Shown: positions 44,182 to 60,105, numbered from the stretch's first letter. The stretch is 64,000 nucleotides of DNA from Opeltia flavorubescens (GCA_000442125.1 KE546967.1:2095854-2159853); one strand, 5' to 3'. The notes: generated by a model from the letters alone, not told the origin. Made by a program: numbers and translations.

Positions 44182-47100
44182 GGGAAAATACTGTTCTACA
44201 AGGTTTTCTTATCACATATATATTCAAGTCATTTTCATCTGGCTCTGAGATGGTGTCGAGTAAATTGCTACACGGCCAAGTAGGTACAGTATCTCTCCAT
44301 CTAACTTGCGCGGTTAGATAACTATGGTTTCAATATATATAATGTTATAATAACTTCTATCTCTCGCGGACGGATTACGATGTTCGGCGTTGTTGTTTTT
44401 GCTTTATTGAAGCAAGCACTCGATAGATACGTTTGTGTTTGATATAGAACAATGGGTTTTTTGGAGTCAGCCTGGGTAATAGATAGAGTAGCTTCAATAC
44501 ATAAGAATATTTAAAGATATATCGATTATCTAATTTCTCCGTCGATTTGTATATATCCTATTATATTAGACTCAGCAAATATCCTATTCGGGGACAAGAA
44601 AAAGCTCGTATAATTTGATTCAATATATAGATAATAGCAGCTGAAAATCAATTACTAAATATTTAAAATTAAAATCAACCCTAATTTTATATATACTGGA
44701 AAACTATATAGTTTTCCAATAAATTTATAAAAACGCTAGAATATTAAATTGTTTTTTACGTAAAAAAAGAAATTATAATATACTAAATATAATTAAATCA
44801 ATTTAAAAGTTTAAATTATTATAAAAAAACTATTTATAATATATATATTTAAATATATTAAAAAATTAATTTTTATTTTTTTGAAAAAAATAAAAGAAAT
44901 CGCTATTTTTTTCTTAATTAAAAATAGTATTTAAAAGTTTAATATACCCAAATTATTATAGTTTTACCTCTAATTTTAATACTATAACCAAAAATAGAAT
45001 ATATTCGAGAATATATTTATTTAATATTAGATAATAATTATATAAATAATTCCGTTAAAAACTTTTAAAAAATCCGTTATATTAATAATTAAATATATTA
45101 TTTTTATTTATTTATCGAAATAAATTGAATTAAATCGAGTTATAATCTATTTTAATATTAAAAATAACGAAAATAGTATTATTTTTATTAAATAAATAAA
45201 ACTAATTAATTAAAATTAATTAAATAATATTAGAAGTACTTTTATTTTTAATCGAAAAAATATACTATTATTATTTAATATTAATTAATATTTTTATTAA
45301 ATTAATATTATATAAAACTTTTAAATTTATTAAATATATTTTAATAGATTATTTAATTAGAAAATTAAATAATAATTGAAAAATACTAGTAAAATAATAA
45401 ATTTTCGCTAGAATATATAAAAATAAATCGATTGAAATTTATTTAAAATATTTATTATCTTATAAATATTTAAAAAAAATTTATAATATTATTTATTTTT
45501 TTTTCTTTTTATTTTTTTAAATATTTTTTTTTTTTTTTATTATTTAATTTAAAATTTTTATTAAATTTAATATTAAATTTATTATAAAAAAAAATAATAA
45601 TTATAAATATTAATATTTATTTTTTAAATAAATTTTAAATAAAAAATTATTAAAAATAAAATATTAATAATTTAATTTATATTTTTTTATAATTTTTTAA
45701 ACTAAATATCTATTAATAAAATAAATATTAAAATAAAATTATAAATTTATTTAAATAATTTAATTTTTTTATAAAAAAATACGTTTTAAAAAATTTAATT
45801 TATATAAAAAATTAATTTTTACTCGTTTATTTATTAATAATAAAATATTTTTAATAAATAAAAAAAATTAAATTTTAATTAAATTTTGCAATTATAGTAA
45901 TTCAATTAATTTAATATATAATATTATATAAAATTATTTATTCTAAAATATTAAACGAGTATATTTTAATATTATAAAAATTTTAAAATTCAAATAAAAA
46001 CTAGTAGTATTATTAATTATAGAAGATTTATACTGGCGATTTTTATTATATACTCGCTAAAAAAATTTATAGAATTGAAATAGCTAATAGATTTAAAAAA
46101 TCTAATAGGGCTAAAAAATTTAATAGAGCTAAAAAGCCTAATAAAATTAAAAAAAAAAAAAATTTTAAAAAATTATTTAAAAAAAAATAATTAATTTATT
46201 TAATTTTTAAATTAATAATTTTTTTTTATTATTTAATAAAAATTATTAAATAAAAAAAAATTTTAATATAATTAAAATATTAAATAAATTAATTATCTCG
46301 AATTTTATAATTTTTAAATTTTTTAGTTTTTTAAATTTTTAATAGAATTATTATAAAAAATAAATATAAATTTTTAATCAATTTTTTTAAAAAAATTTTT
46401 GCTTTTTTTATAAAAAATAAATATAAATTATTAATATTTTTATTTTTTTAAAATTTAATTATTAAAACTAGTATATCGAATATTTTTAATAATAATTAAA
46501 TATTAATTTTAATATTTTTTTTATTAATTATTTTAATATAATTATTATATATAAATATAAAAAATAATTTTTCTAAAATATTAAATTATTAATATTATTT
46601 AATTATAGATTTATATTTAAATAGTTTTAATTTATATAAATATTTTAAAAAAATAAATTTAATAGAAAATATATATTTTTTAATATTTATTTTTATTAAA
46701 AAAATAGATTTATAATAAATATATTTTTTAATATTTATTTTTTTTATTTTTAAAAATCGAATTTATTTTTATATTAATTTTTTATTTAGAATTTTATAAT
46801 AATTATAAATAATATAATTTAATTTAAAATTGGGTATAAAATTTAAAAAAAATTTCGAACTTTTTTTTTTATAACCGCGAGATTTTTATTTTACCTATTA
46901 TATTTATTTAATTTTAAATAAAAAAACTTTTAATTAAAAAAATCTATAAAATTATTTTATATAAAATATTTTATTATTTTATTATTATTATCTTTATTTA
47001 CTAGTAAATATTATTAGTTTTTAATCTAATTTTTTTTTATTATCGATTTTTAATATTTAAATTATTAATAATCTATATAAAATATTAATAATATATTAAT

Positions 47101-50100
47101 TAACTATAATTAATTTTTAAAATTAAACGCGGATTTATTATTAAATTTTTACGTTTTTAAAATTTTTTAAATCTCGNANTATTAATTAAATTCGATCTTT
47201 AAAATTAAATATAAAAATTATTTTTTTTTTATTTTATATTTCTCGTATTATTTTTTTAAAATAAAATTTTTATATTTTTTTATTTTATATATTTCTAATT
47301 TTTTTTTCGCCTTTTTATTTTATTTTATTTTTTTTTTTAAAAATACTTTAATAAATAAATAAAAAAAGTTTTTTATTATTTTTAATAATAAAAAAAAATA
47401 TATATAGCGATTTTTATAATAATAGACTAATTAAATAAATTTTATAATTTATTAAATAAAAATATTAATTATATAATTCGAATTTATTATTTAAAATTTA
47501 TTTATAATAATTATAATTATAGATTTATTTTTTAATATAATTATTATATAAATTATTTTTTTTTTATAATTATCCTTTTTATTTTTAAAAAAAAAATTAA
47601 AATTTAATTAATATATATCCTTTTATTTAAAAATAATAAATAGCGATTTTAACTAGTTTTATTTTTTTTATAAAGCTCGAATTCGTTTATTATAAAAGTA
47701 AAAAAGGTAAATTAATAATATAGCTGTAGATTTAGAAATTTTTAAATCTTATTATATAAATTTTTTATTTATCGCTATTTTTTTTAGAAATTATCGAATT
47801 AAAAAACTTTTATCTAAAAATCTCTATAGATACTTCTTTTCGAAATCTGTCTAACGATAATAAAAAAAATTTATTATTATTTTATTAACTATATAAATTA
47901 TAATTATTATTAACTTTTAATATATATTATATTTTAAATAATTTAAATAATTATTTATTTTAAAATCTATTTAAATTAATTAATCTTATTTTTTACTATT
48001 AAAAATACGTTACCGTCTTTTTTATATTTATAATTAGCCGATTTTAAAATTATTATCCGATTTTTTTAACTTTTTTTATTTATTTTTCTATTTTTATCTT
48101 ATTTTATTTATATAAGGCTCCTTTTTTTTTATACTATCTATTCTTTTTTTTTTTACTATTAGTTTATAGTATATTATACCGAAAGTAAAATATATTTAAT
48201 AATTTTAAAAAACGTTATTAATTTAATATTAATAGAGAACGAATCTATTAAAAAGATTATAATATTTATTATATCTATTAAAATATTAATAATAATATAA
48301 CTCGCTTATTAAATATTTTATTAAAAAATATTTTTAATATATTAAACCTACTTATTAAAATATTAATAAAAATATTATTAATTTTAAAAAATTAAATTAT
48401 TTAGAGTAAAATCTTTAAAATTATTTTTTATTTATATATTTTAAACTTTTTTTTTTATTATTTTTAATATTTACCTGTTTTAATCGTTTATAGTTTTTAT
48501 TAATTAAAATATAGGATTTTTTTTTATATTATTTTCTAATAAATATAATTTTATTACCGCTCTATATTATTAATTAATAATACTAGCTTAATAAAAATAT
48601 CGACTACTAATAATATCGATATTTATTTTAATTTTTTAGTTTATTTTATATTCGATATATTTACCGTTTAATAGAGTTTTTTATTAATATTTTATTATAA
48701 ATTTATATTATAGTTTAAATTAGTTATTAAATCGGCTTTTATAATTTTAATAATATTTAATTTCTTTTTTTATACTATTACTATCGGTTATATTCTATAA
48801 AACGATAGTAACGGTTATATTAAATATTTCTTCTAATAATATTAAAAAAAGTTCTAATAATATAAAAATTTAATTCTTTTAAAAATTATTAATAAACGAT
48901 AAAACGCCTATAAATCTCCTCCCCTTTATTTTTATATAATCTAGAGTTTAGTTATAAATTAGGCGTTTTTTATTTATTTTTCTAACCCTTTTTAGCCTAA
49001 TATACTATAATTTTTATTTTTTTTCTATTATTAGTTAAATACTATTTTTTTAAATTAATAGCTAAATAATACTTTTATTAATTTATAATCGGCCTATTAT
49101 TAATTATATACCGCCTTTTATATAAAATAATTTAATTAATTTTTCTCTAATATTAATATTAAACCGAACTGTATTAGTATTATTTTATAGTCCCCGACTC
49201 GATATTATAAAAAATAGTAATTTTTTCTTTTATATTAATAGTATTAAAAATATAAATTCTAATTTTATAAGCGATATAGCTTTAAATAAAAAAAAGTTCG
49301 ATATAAATTTTAATTTAAATAGTTCCGCGGTTAAATCGAAGGATTTTAATAATTTAATTAAAAATTTCTATAAATAAAATAACTTTAATTTTTTTATAAA
49401 CTTTTAATAATATTATAATCTAAATAATAAACTAGTCGATATTATAAAAACTATTTATTATTATAGTAGTAAATTTTATAATTTCGATTAATTATATAGC
49501 GTTTAATTATAAATAAAATAATTAAAGCGATAAAATATAAATTTTTATACTTTTAATTAGTTTTAAAATTTTTTTAATTTATTTCTCGATATCGCGAATT
49601 ATATAAATTATCGCTTTTTATTTCTATTTTTCTAATACTTTTTCTTCCCGTAAAAAAATAAATATAATAACTTTTATAATATTTAATAGACTTTTTTATT
49701 AATCGAGGAATTTAATTACTCGAGCTTCGATTATATATAATTAGAAAAAAGATATATTAAATAAATTTTAAATATAAATATCGATTTAAAATATAAATAG
49801 GATATTAATAGTTTTATTATTTATATTATTATTTTTATAATTTATAAAAAAGCGTTTATATTTTTCTACTACCTATTATATTTTAAAATTATAATATAAA
49901 ACTAATAAATCGCTTTAAACGGTTATATTCTAAATATAATAAAATAATTAAAAATCGGATATAATATTAATAATAATAATTAGCGATTTTATATTTATAT
50001 TTTTTTTCTTTATATTCCTTTATTAATAGAATTTATATATTAGTAAAAAACTTGTATAAATAAAAACCCTTATTACTTTTACTATAAAGAATAGGTTATT

Positions 50101-53087
50101 TAGATCGATATTATTATCTATTTTATTTTAAAAATTACCTATAATAATAAAATTAGTTAAAAATATTTTTATATCTTTTTAAACGCCTATAATAAGATTT
50201 ATATTAAAGAAAAAAAGTTTATTAATATATTCTACTCTATTTCTATTTATAATCTCGCCTACTTTTAAAAGAAAATAAAATATCGCGCCGCCGGTTTTTT
50301 TAGGTATTAGAAACTAATATTAATTATTATCGGCTATAATTTAAAATTAAAAATCGATATATAAAATTATTATTTATTAATTATATAGAATAATTTTTTT
50401 AACTAATTAAATAAATACTTTAATACTATTAAAAATATTATATTTTTATATTAAATTTATATCAATTTCGATTTTAATAAATATTTTATTTTCGAGTAGC
50501 TTTATAGTATTATTTTTATAAATAAAATATATTATTTTAAAAAATAAAAGAAAGCTTTTATTTATCTAGCTATATTAACGAAAAAAATTAAAATTAAGCG
50601 TTATTTATTTATAATAATTTATAATATAAATACTATAATAATTTATTTAAATCTATTTAATATTTTTTAAATTTATTAAAAGCTAATTTTTATTAAATTA
50701 TATAATTTTATTTTTAATATATTTATATCGCCCGTTAAATAAAAACCGCTTTTAAATAATAAAAACTATAAAGTTTTAAGCTATAACTAGTTTATTATTA
50801 CCGGCTAGTAGGTAATTAATTATTCGGGCGAGAATATATATAATAATTTATATACCGATTTTAAAACTTTTTAAACCGCGGATAAATTTTATATAATTAA
50901 TAGTTTTCTATAGGAATTATATTAGTTCGCCGAAATTATTAATAAAATTTACTACTCTAGTTTTAATCTAGAACTCTACTAGTTATTAAATTTTATAATT
51001 TATTAAAAGTATCGAATTACGATAATAGTTTTTACTAACCTCCCGTTAAAAATATAGGACGAATTTTATAGTATTCGACTTTTATTTACCTCTTTTTATA
51101 AAATTAATTTAATATTATTTACTAATAGTTTTTACTATATTAATTCTCTTTTAAAATCGATAAAAAGAAGCGTTATAACTTATAGTATTAAAATAAGGTA
51201 CTAATAGTTTTAAATCTTTAATATATAAAAAGTTCTAGAGTTTATATTTATTTTATTTAACCGCTAGCTATTTTTTTTTAAAATTTTAATTATATAGGCT
51301 AAAATAGTTTTAAAATTAGCTATCGTTTTTTTTAATAAATAGGTTATAAACGGTAACTTCGTTTCTATTTTATTATATACCCTATACCTAGCCTTTAAAA
51401 GGGTTCTACCGGAAATAATACCCGAGTTATAGTAAATCTAATAGAAAAAATAGAAAAATTTATATATTAAAAAGAAACGAGGTATAGAAACTAAACGCTA
51501 TAGATTTAAAATTAAAAATATCTAGTAGTTTATCGGTTTAATTTTTTTACCCCGCGATAAGTTTTTTTAGAAAAACCTTCTTTATCTCGAATTTTAAATA
51601 GCCCGTTGTTTTAAATTTACTAACGTTTTTTAAAAATAATTTAAAGTTAAAAAGAATATTATTATATATTTTATCTAATAAAATCGGATTTTTATCTAGT
51701 TCCGTACGGAATTTATCGATTTTAATACCTAACGTTAAAAAAATAAAAAAATCGATACTAATATTAACAGCCGACTAATAAATACTATAGCCGAATTTAT
51801 AATCCGTATCTATATCTATTAAATTTAGACTATTTTTACTATTTATATCGACTATAATCTTTTTTATAGTAAAATTATAAAAATAAAAAAGTAATTTAAA
51901 ACTTCGTTTAGTAATAAATAAAATTAAAATTTAAAAAAANTTTTTTATTTATTCGTTTAATTAATTTTTAAATTCGAGCTTTAATTTATTACCTTTTATT
52001 ATATTAAACCTATTATATATTTTAATCGAAGCTGGTTTTTTTAAAAATACTATTTTACTAGTTTTTAAAAGGATTATATAAAAGTTTTATTCGTTAATTT
52101 TAATCGAAAAAAAAAAAAAAAAATTTTATATATAAAAAAATAAACCCTATAAAAAATTCGTTTAATAAATATATAATATTATTTAATAAATAGTTAGTAA
52201 AAATAAAACGAAATATTAATAAAGAATTTTTATTAAAATTATCGTTTATCGATTTTTATTAATTTTAATTTATAATAGAAATAAAATTTTTATAAAATTT
52301 TCGAATAAAATAAAATTTAAGAATTTCTTTTTTTTAAAAAATATTTAACTATAACTTGTACCTATTAAATAGTTTATAGCGTATCTACCGCCGGATATTA
52401 AATAGTATACTATATAATAAACCTATAAAAGCGCTTTTAATAATATATCCTTTTTTAATAATAATTTAAATAATAATATTTTAAACTTTTATAATTAATA
52501 AAAAGTATAAAATATTTTATAAAAGGTTTTGCGTTTTTATAAAATAAAAACGAATTATTTAATTATAAATAAATAACGTTATTTAAATAAAAAAAACTGC
52601 TATTTATAGAATTTTAATTATATCGGTCTACTTTTTTTATTAAACGCGACGATAGAATTTCTAGTATAATATAAATTCGATATAGATATAAAAGATAATT
52701 TGGATCTTAAAAACGTAGCCGATTCTTTTATAGATAAAAAATATAATAATAGCGATTATACCTAGTAAAAAAGCGATAATATTTAGAATAAAGCTAATAA
52801 TAATAGTTTAAATACGGAAAATTAAATAATTAGTATAAAATATTAAATCGAGAAATTAATTAAATAATAATATATATAAAATAAAAAGTTTATTTATATA
52901 TTTTTTAATTATAAAATAGGTCTATATTATTAGCTAATAAAATAAATATATTTTATTTTATTTCGATATAAAATTAATTTTATTATCGGATAAACTACCT
53001 ATTATATTTATATTATTAATAGATATTTTATAAAGAAAACGTCTCGACGGAATATTAACCTCGCGACTTAAATTATAAAATATACCT

Positions 53088-53225
53088 ATATTATTAATTA
53101 ATAATATTCGAATTTATTAATTAATAATATATAATTTTATTAATTAATAATATAGAATCTTATTAATAAATAATATATAATTTTATTAATTAATAATATT
53201 AAGCTTTATTAATAGATAATATAGG
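53088..53225. repeat. 23-bp tandem array of a palindromic AT motif
   Basis: Six copies of TTATTAATTAATAATAT or close variants start near 53091, 53115, 53138, 53161, 53184 and 53208, a spacing of 23-24 bp. The core ATTATTAATTAATAAT is its own reverse complement. Spacers differ (TCGAAT, ATAATT, AGAATC, AAGC). Confidence 0.7.
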
Positions 53226-54544
53226 CCTAATACTATTATAAAATTATTTTCTCGCGCGTAAAATTATATTATTAGCTAATAATATTTATTAGATTTAATA
53301 AATAATAAAATAAAATTATAGCTATATATATTTAAATCCGGTAATTATTTAATATAAATATTTTATTATTTAATTAAATAAATTTTCTTTTTTTAAAACT
53401 ATTCTATTAATAAATACTAGAACCGATAATAATAAAAAATATATAAAAGTACTATTTTTAGTTTAATAAACTATTCTATTTTTAATAATCTCGATAATTA
53501 CTATAAATTATACCTCTATTATTATATATATTAACCCTGGTAAAAAATCTCGACTAATATATTAGGACTTTAACGGCTGGAATATATTTTTATATTATAA
53601 TTATTTTAATAAATAGTTTTATTTAAATATTAATAGTAATTTTTATATTATTAATATTTTTATTACTAATCTAATTTATATATATTAAATTATAGCTTCT
53701 AATTTAATATTAAAAAGATTTTATATTATATAGAAATTTTATTACGGTTTTTTATCCGTTAAAACTAACTATTAATATTATCTATTAACTAGCGTATCCT
53801 CTAAAATAATAAAGTATATAAAAACCACGCTATTTTTTATTCTAATTAGTTCTACTTTATTATTACGCCGATATTATTTATTAATAAATAAATTATTTAT
53901 ATAATAAAAATTTTTTATTTAAATTATATTAAAGCCTGTTTTTTTTTTCGAATCCTATTTATAATATTAATAAATAATCCCGGCTTTTAGTATATTATAG
54001 ATAAAATTTTATTTTATAATAGCTTTAATTATTTTAATATAACTTTTTTAAAATATTATTTTAATAATAATTTATTTCGTTTAAATTTTATTTTATTAAA
54101 ATTTTATTTTTTTTTATTTATTATATTTTTTATATTAATATTTAAAATATTGGTTTATACTAGCGTTAAAAATTATAATCTTCGTTTTTATATAAATAAT
54201 TTTCTTTTTTTATTTTTTTTTCCTTTTATAACTTTTATATTTAGGCTAAAAATTATTATTTTTACTATTTAATATATTATTTATCGTTTTTATTATAAAA
54301 TAACTATTATTTTTTACTTTTAATACTTTATACTCTAATTTTTTATATTTATTAATATTATAATTTTTAATTTTATTGCTACTAGCTTCTTTTAATATAT
54401 ATATTAAATTAGTATATATACAATTAAAAAGCTTTAGCTAATAACTATTTATATAATATCGCTAATTAGTTTTTTAATTATTAATAAATAATATTAACGA
54501 ATTTTAAATTAAATTATAATTAATAATATAATTTTATTTTATTA

Positions 54545-54800
54545 ATTAATAATATTAGTTAATTTAAATACGAAATTTTAATTACTAATCTATTATTATT
54601 TTTATTAATTAATAATACTAGCTAACTTTATTATACCGCCTATTTATAAATTTTTTTCTATTTTTATTAATCGATAATACCGGTTAATTCTATTATACCG
54701 CCTATTTTTAAATTCCCTTTTACTTTTATTAATCGATAATACCGGTTAATTCTAGATAAACTTTTAATTTCTAATACTATTATTTTATTAAAAAATAATA
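54545..54800. repeat. 62-bp tandem repeat, about three copies
   Basis: Unit landmarks TTATTAATCGATAATACCGG, then TTAATTCTATTATACCGCC and a C/T-rich tail, recur with a period of about 62 bp from 54600 to 54780. The first copy is more diverged (ACTAGCTAAC in place of ACCGGTTAAT). The 5' part of each unit again carries the TTATTAAT-AATAATA dyad. Confidence 0.6.
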
Positions 54801-57800
54801 CCGGTTTATTTTATATTAATATTTAAATATTTATATTATAACTTTTTATTAATTAATAATATCGGATTTTTATTATATTTATTAGAAAAGCGAAAAAATA
54901 AAAAACTTTTCGTTTATTAGAAATTTCCTCTAGTTTTTTTAAAAAAAAAAAAAAAGTAAAATAAATATTAAAAAAAAACCGATGGTTATTTAATAAAATT
55001 AAATTAATATAATTTTTTAATCGAACTTTTTTAGTATATTTATAATCGATTTTTATTTTAAATTTTTTTATAAAAAATTATATAATTATATTAAATATAT
55101 TTAAACTCGCTAATTATATATATTATTTAATAATTAAATTCTTTAATTTAATATTTTCGAGATTTTTTTTATAATTAAAAATTAAAATTATATTATATTA
55201 AATAAAAAGTTTTATTAGAATTTTAAAATATTATTCGCCTTTATAAATATATTTAAAGCGAGATTTAAAATAGATTAATTTAATAAAATTAATTTTTATA
55301 ATAACCGCGGGATTATCGGTATAAAATATTTATATTATTAATAGATATTAACCGGATAGAAATTACTTAAAACGCGCCCGAAAATCGCTTATAATTATAT
55401 ATAATATTCTATTACAGCTATAATTTTATATTATACGCCGTAGGATTAATTTAAAGCGTACGCTATAATTTAAATTTATAATTATCGAAAATAACGCGTT
55501 ATTAAAAATACTAGCGGTAAATCCCGAGTTTAAAATAATAATATTATCTAACTTTTTTATTTTATTATAAAAGAAAAAATAGCGGGTTTAAACGATTAAA
55601 TAATTATAATTTTAAAGCCCGATTAAATCGATTAAAATTTTTAATAAATTAAATTTTATTAAATAAATATCGATTTTAATTTCGGTTTTTTTTTTATAAA
55701 TTAAATAATAGGCGAAGATAAAAAAGTAAACTTTAATAGGTAGTAGTAATTAATTGAAGAATAGGTAATAAATAAAACCCGCGGTAGAATTATATACGAT
55801 CCGATTAATTTAAAAATTTAAAAAAAAATTATTAATTAATTATAAAAAAAAACTAAAATTTTAGATTCGGATAATAAAAATAATATTATTCCGCTTACTA
55901 TTAAAATAATAAAATTAGATAAAAAATAGATTATAAAAAAATATATAGAAATAAATTTTTAAAAAGAATTTTTTTAATAAATAATAATAAAAAAGTTTTT
56001 AAAATAATCGGATACGGTTTAAAAAAAAAAATAAAAAAATTTCTATTAAATTTAGACCGAAATAAATAAAATAATTACTATATTACCGGTATATAAAGAC
56101 GTCTATTAAATTCTAGACCTAAATTTATAGAATTCTATTCTTTTTAATAATTATTCGAATATATTAAATATATAATAGGTTTAATTCCTTATTTAAATAA
56201 TTATAATAGAAAAAACGCTTTTTAAAAAGCTCCTCGCCGATAATATCAATCGAAAAAAACTCGTTTAGCGTTATTATTAATAATATTAACCGTTAAAAAT
56301 ATAGAAGCGTTTAAACTAGTAGATAAACTATTTTTTTTTTTTTTTAAACGTTACTCTATATTATAAATCGATAAATAGTTTATTTTATAATACTACTATT
56401 TTAATATTATTAATTAATAATACTAATTATTTTCTTTAAATATATATATAATAGCCTCCTTTTTATTATCTAATAATATCGTATATAATAAAATATTTTT
56501 TTTTTTTATATTTTAGCTTTTTCTTTTATCTATTAATAATATAAAATATTTTTTTAACGGAATAATTAATTAATTTTTATAATATTTCTAAATTCGGGTA
56601 ATTCGACGTTTTTAATAAAAACTACTAATATTTTTAATTTTATTTAAATTTCCGCGCCGGCTTTATTTATTTTAAATATAATTAAAATAAATAAAAATAA
56701 AAATAAAAATAATAAAAACGTTATAGAAATATAAAAATAAAATAAAATAGATATAAATAAAAAAAAAAAACCTAGAATAATATAATAAAGATAACTATTA
56801 ATAAATTTCAAAAAATTTAATCCTATATAAAATTTAATTAAAAAAATATCTCGTTTTAATAAAAATACTCGCGGTTTATAAATATAAACCGATTTTTATT
56901 TTTTTTCCCGCTAGCGGGATAAATATATAAAAGGATAAAATTATAAAATTTCCGATTTTAAATAAACGCTTTCGTTTTTTTTTAAATAGCTCGTATAATA
57001 CTAATAGCGTAAAAATTAAATTAAAAATTTTAAAAAATATTATTAATTATATATCTCGTTTTATTTAAAATTTATTCGATAAATTTAATATCTATTTTAT
57101 TATTATTTTAAATATATATAAAACCTTTATATCGCGTATTTATAAAAATAGAAATTTTAGCGATATAAAAATTTTAAAATAATAAAATTATAATTTTCCC
57201 GTTAAATTAAATAATAATTAAAAAAAAAAAATATTTCGCGATAAATTTAAATATTATAATTTATTTTTATTTTAATATTTTTAAAAGAATATAAAATTAT
57301 TTAAATTATTTAAAAAGTTAAAATTAATAATTAATATAAAATTATAAACGAAATATATAAATTTAAAAATATTAATATTTATATCTATAAATCCGTATAA
57401 TTATTAAATATATTAAAAGTAATACTTTTTTTAACTACTATAATAATAAATAAAAGAAATAATTTTTATAAAATTTTAATTTTATTTTATCTCGTTTTTA
57501 AATATAAAAAATTAAAAAAAGATAAAATATATAATTTTTCCAACGAATTTAAATATAAAAAAATAAAATATAATTTTTATAAGCGATTTTTCGACGCGAA
57601 CGATATTAAATAATATAAATAAGTTTTTTATCTCGACGCTTTCTATAAAATAATTAGTATATAGAACGGCGGGCAGTTTTTAACTATTACCGCGAATAGA
57701 ATTTTTTTTTTATCCTATTTTTTATATATTTAAAGAGAACTATTATTATTATAATTAATAATATTAATAGAAAAACGATTCGGATAAACGCTAAAATTTT

Positions 57801-59837
57801 TTAAACGCGCTAGACTATAATTAAACTATAGTATAATAAACTAGAAACCTATAAATATACGCGAATCTATATCTATTATACAAAAACTATAGATAATAGC
57901 GTGGATAAAAAAACTAGAGAGCCGAAATATAATCCGGCTAGCTATTATTATTTAATATATATAATACTAAATTTTAATTTTAATAAATTTATTTAAAGTA
58001 AAAAAAAGACGATAATTAAATATATTAATAAATACTACTATAACTATAATAATAAAAGTGATATAATATATTTTAATTTTACCCGCGAGAATATTATCTA
58101 TTATATCTTTAAAATAAGCCGATAAATTTATATATTTATTATTATCTAGTATTATTAATAAATAATATCGGTAAATATTTTATTTAATCCTCTATTACTA
58201 ATTATAATTAATATATTCTAAAATTATAATTTAATAGCCGTATATATAATTATATTAGCTATTAAATTTCGGGTTTTCGCGAAACTCGCGTATAAAACTA
58301 TTATTAAAAATTAAAAAAAACTTTTAATTTTTTATAAATAGCTAATATATTAATAATATATCGAGATTTTTTTATAGAATTTAAACTTTTTAATATTATT
58401 CGTCCGTTTAATTTATAAACTAAAGGAATAAAAAATAACTATTAATAAATTTAATAATTTAAACGATCCGAATATAATTTTAATTATAAATATCTACTAT
58501 TTTAATATTACCGCGAACTTTTAGCGCTATTATAGCGATATTATTTTTATAAAAGCTTTTATTAACGTTAAATCGATATTTTAATATATAAAATAGATCC
58601 GCCGTTTAAATATTAATAAATAAATTTAAATTTATATATTTATAATTAATTATTCCTATAATTAATATAATTTAATTATTACTATTTAGAAATTAATTTT
58701 TATCTTCGCCGGATAGTCGAAAATATTTTTATAGAAAACGGTTAGACTAAATTATAAACGAAATTATCTCGATTAAATAGTATTTTTTACGGATTATTAC
58801 CGTTTTACTATTACCGAATTCGTTAAAAAATATTATTAGATATCGCTAGACCTATATATTTTAAAACTATAATAAAAATCCGTTAAAAATATCGCTTTTA
58901 AAAATATTTATATCGAAGTCGAATTCGAATTTAAAAAAAAAAAAATATTTTTAATTTTTTATCGATTATAATATAAAATAATCTAATTAATATTTTTTAT
59001 ATTTTATTTTTAAAAAAGTATATCTAGCGGTAATAAAAAATTTCCGATAAAAAACTTTAATATTATTAATAAATAATATAGGGCGGTTTTATACTAATTA
59101 TTATTATAATTATTATTCCGTTTTATAAAATTTATAATAAAAGCTTTATTTTTTTTAATTTATATTAATTAATAAGTCTATAATTTAATATATTTATTTT
59201 TTTTAATTTTATTTTATAGGAATTTTTACTAATTGAATATTATATAACTATTTTAAAAAAAAGTTTTTTAAACCCGATATAACGTTTAAAACTTTATTTA
59301 TTTAAATTTATCGTTTTTATTTAATATAAAAGTAGAATATTTTTATTATTCGAATTTATAAAGTTCGAAAATAATTATAATAATTTTATAAATATATAAA
59401 ATACATTCGATATAATTTAAAAAACTATAGCTTTTTAATATAAAAATATTTTTTTAAATTTTTTATTCGAAATTACCTCTTTTACTTCTATATACAAGGA
59501 TATTTCGAAATTAGCCGCGGATAGTAATATTTATATTTAAAGCTTAATTAAATTTAAAATTAAATTATTTAAATTTATATATTAAAAAAATTGTAAAATT
59601 AATAATATTTTTAAAAAACAGNCGTTTTATTTTATTAATATTATTTATTTATTTAATTTAAAAAAATTTAAATTAAATATCTATTTTATTTAAATATTTT
59701 TCTATATATAATCTAATATATATTATAACTTTATCGATTAATATTTTAACGCGTTTTTTTTTTTTTTTATTTACTACTATAAAAGTATTATAATATTTTT
59801 ATCGATCGATTTATAAATTAAATATACCCTAATAGTA

Positions 59838-60105
59838 TACTTCTGCGGAAGTGATACCATTTCCGTAATTTCCACAAGGCTGATTGGTTAAAACTGGCTG
59901 AATTAGCTAAAAAAGTACATTAATACTAAACCAAAAGGTGCACCAATACTACTGCCCCAGTTTTTGCGCTATCGGAAATCTGAGAAGTACGTTTTGTAGC
60001 CTTAAACGAGCGTATTCAAATAGTAAAAAACTGGTAGAGTTATTTAAGTTGGGGAATTGTAGGTTTTTTAATATTCCTGGTATTCCCGGGAAATCGACGA
60101 AAGAA
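59838..60105. other. island of normal base composition inside the AT-rich block
   Basis: About 270 bp with ordinary CpA/TpG content, bounded on both sides by RIP-type sequence. It opens with a near-palindrome (GTATACTTCTGCGGAAGTGATAC) and closes near a TTCCCGGGAA palindrome. No open reading frame. It is probably a later insertion, such as a small non-autonomous element, but no clear inverted repeats or target duplication were found. Confidence 0.6.

Noticed and set aside
50000-51700. Attempt to read a transposon polyprotein by treating TAA/TAG as former Gln codons
   Set aside because: Short stretches looked coding, but no conserved motif of a reverse transcriptase, integrase, helicase or transposase could be recognised with confidence.
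44480-59830. Mitochondrial DNA insertion as the cause of AT richness
   Set aside because: No mitochondrial gene or tRNA is readable, and CpG survival with CpA loss fits RIP rather than mitochondrial composition.
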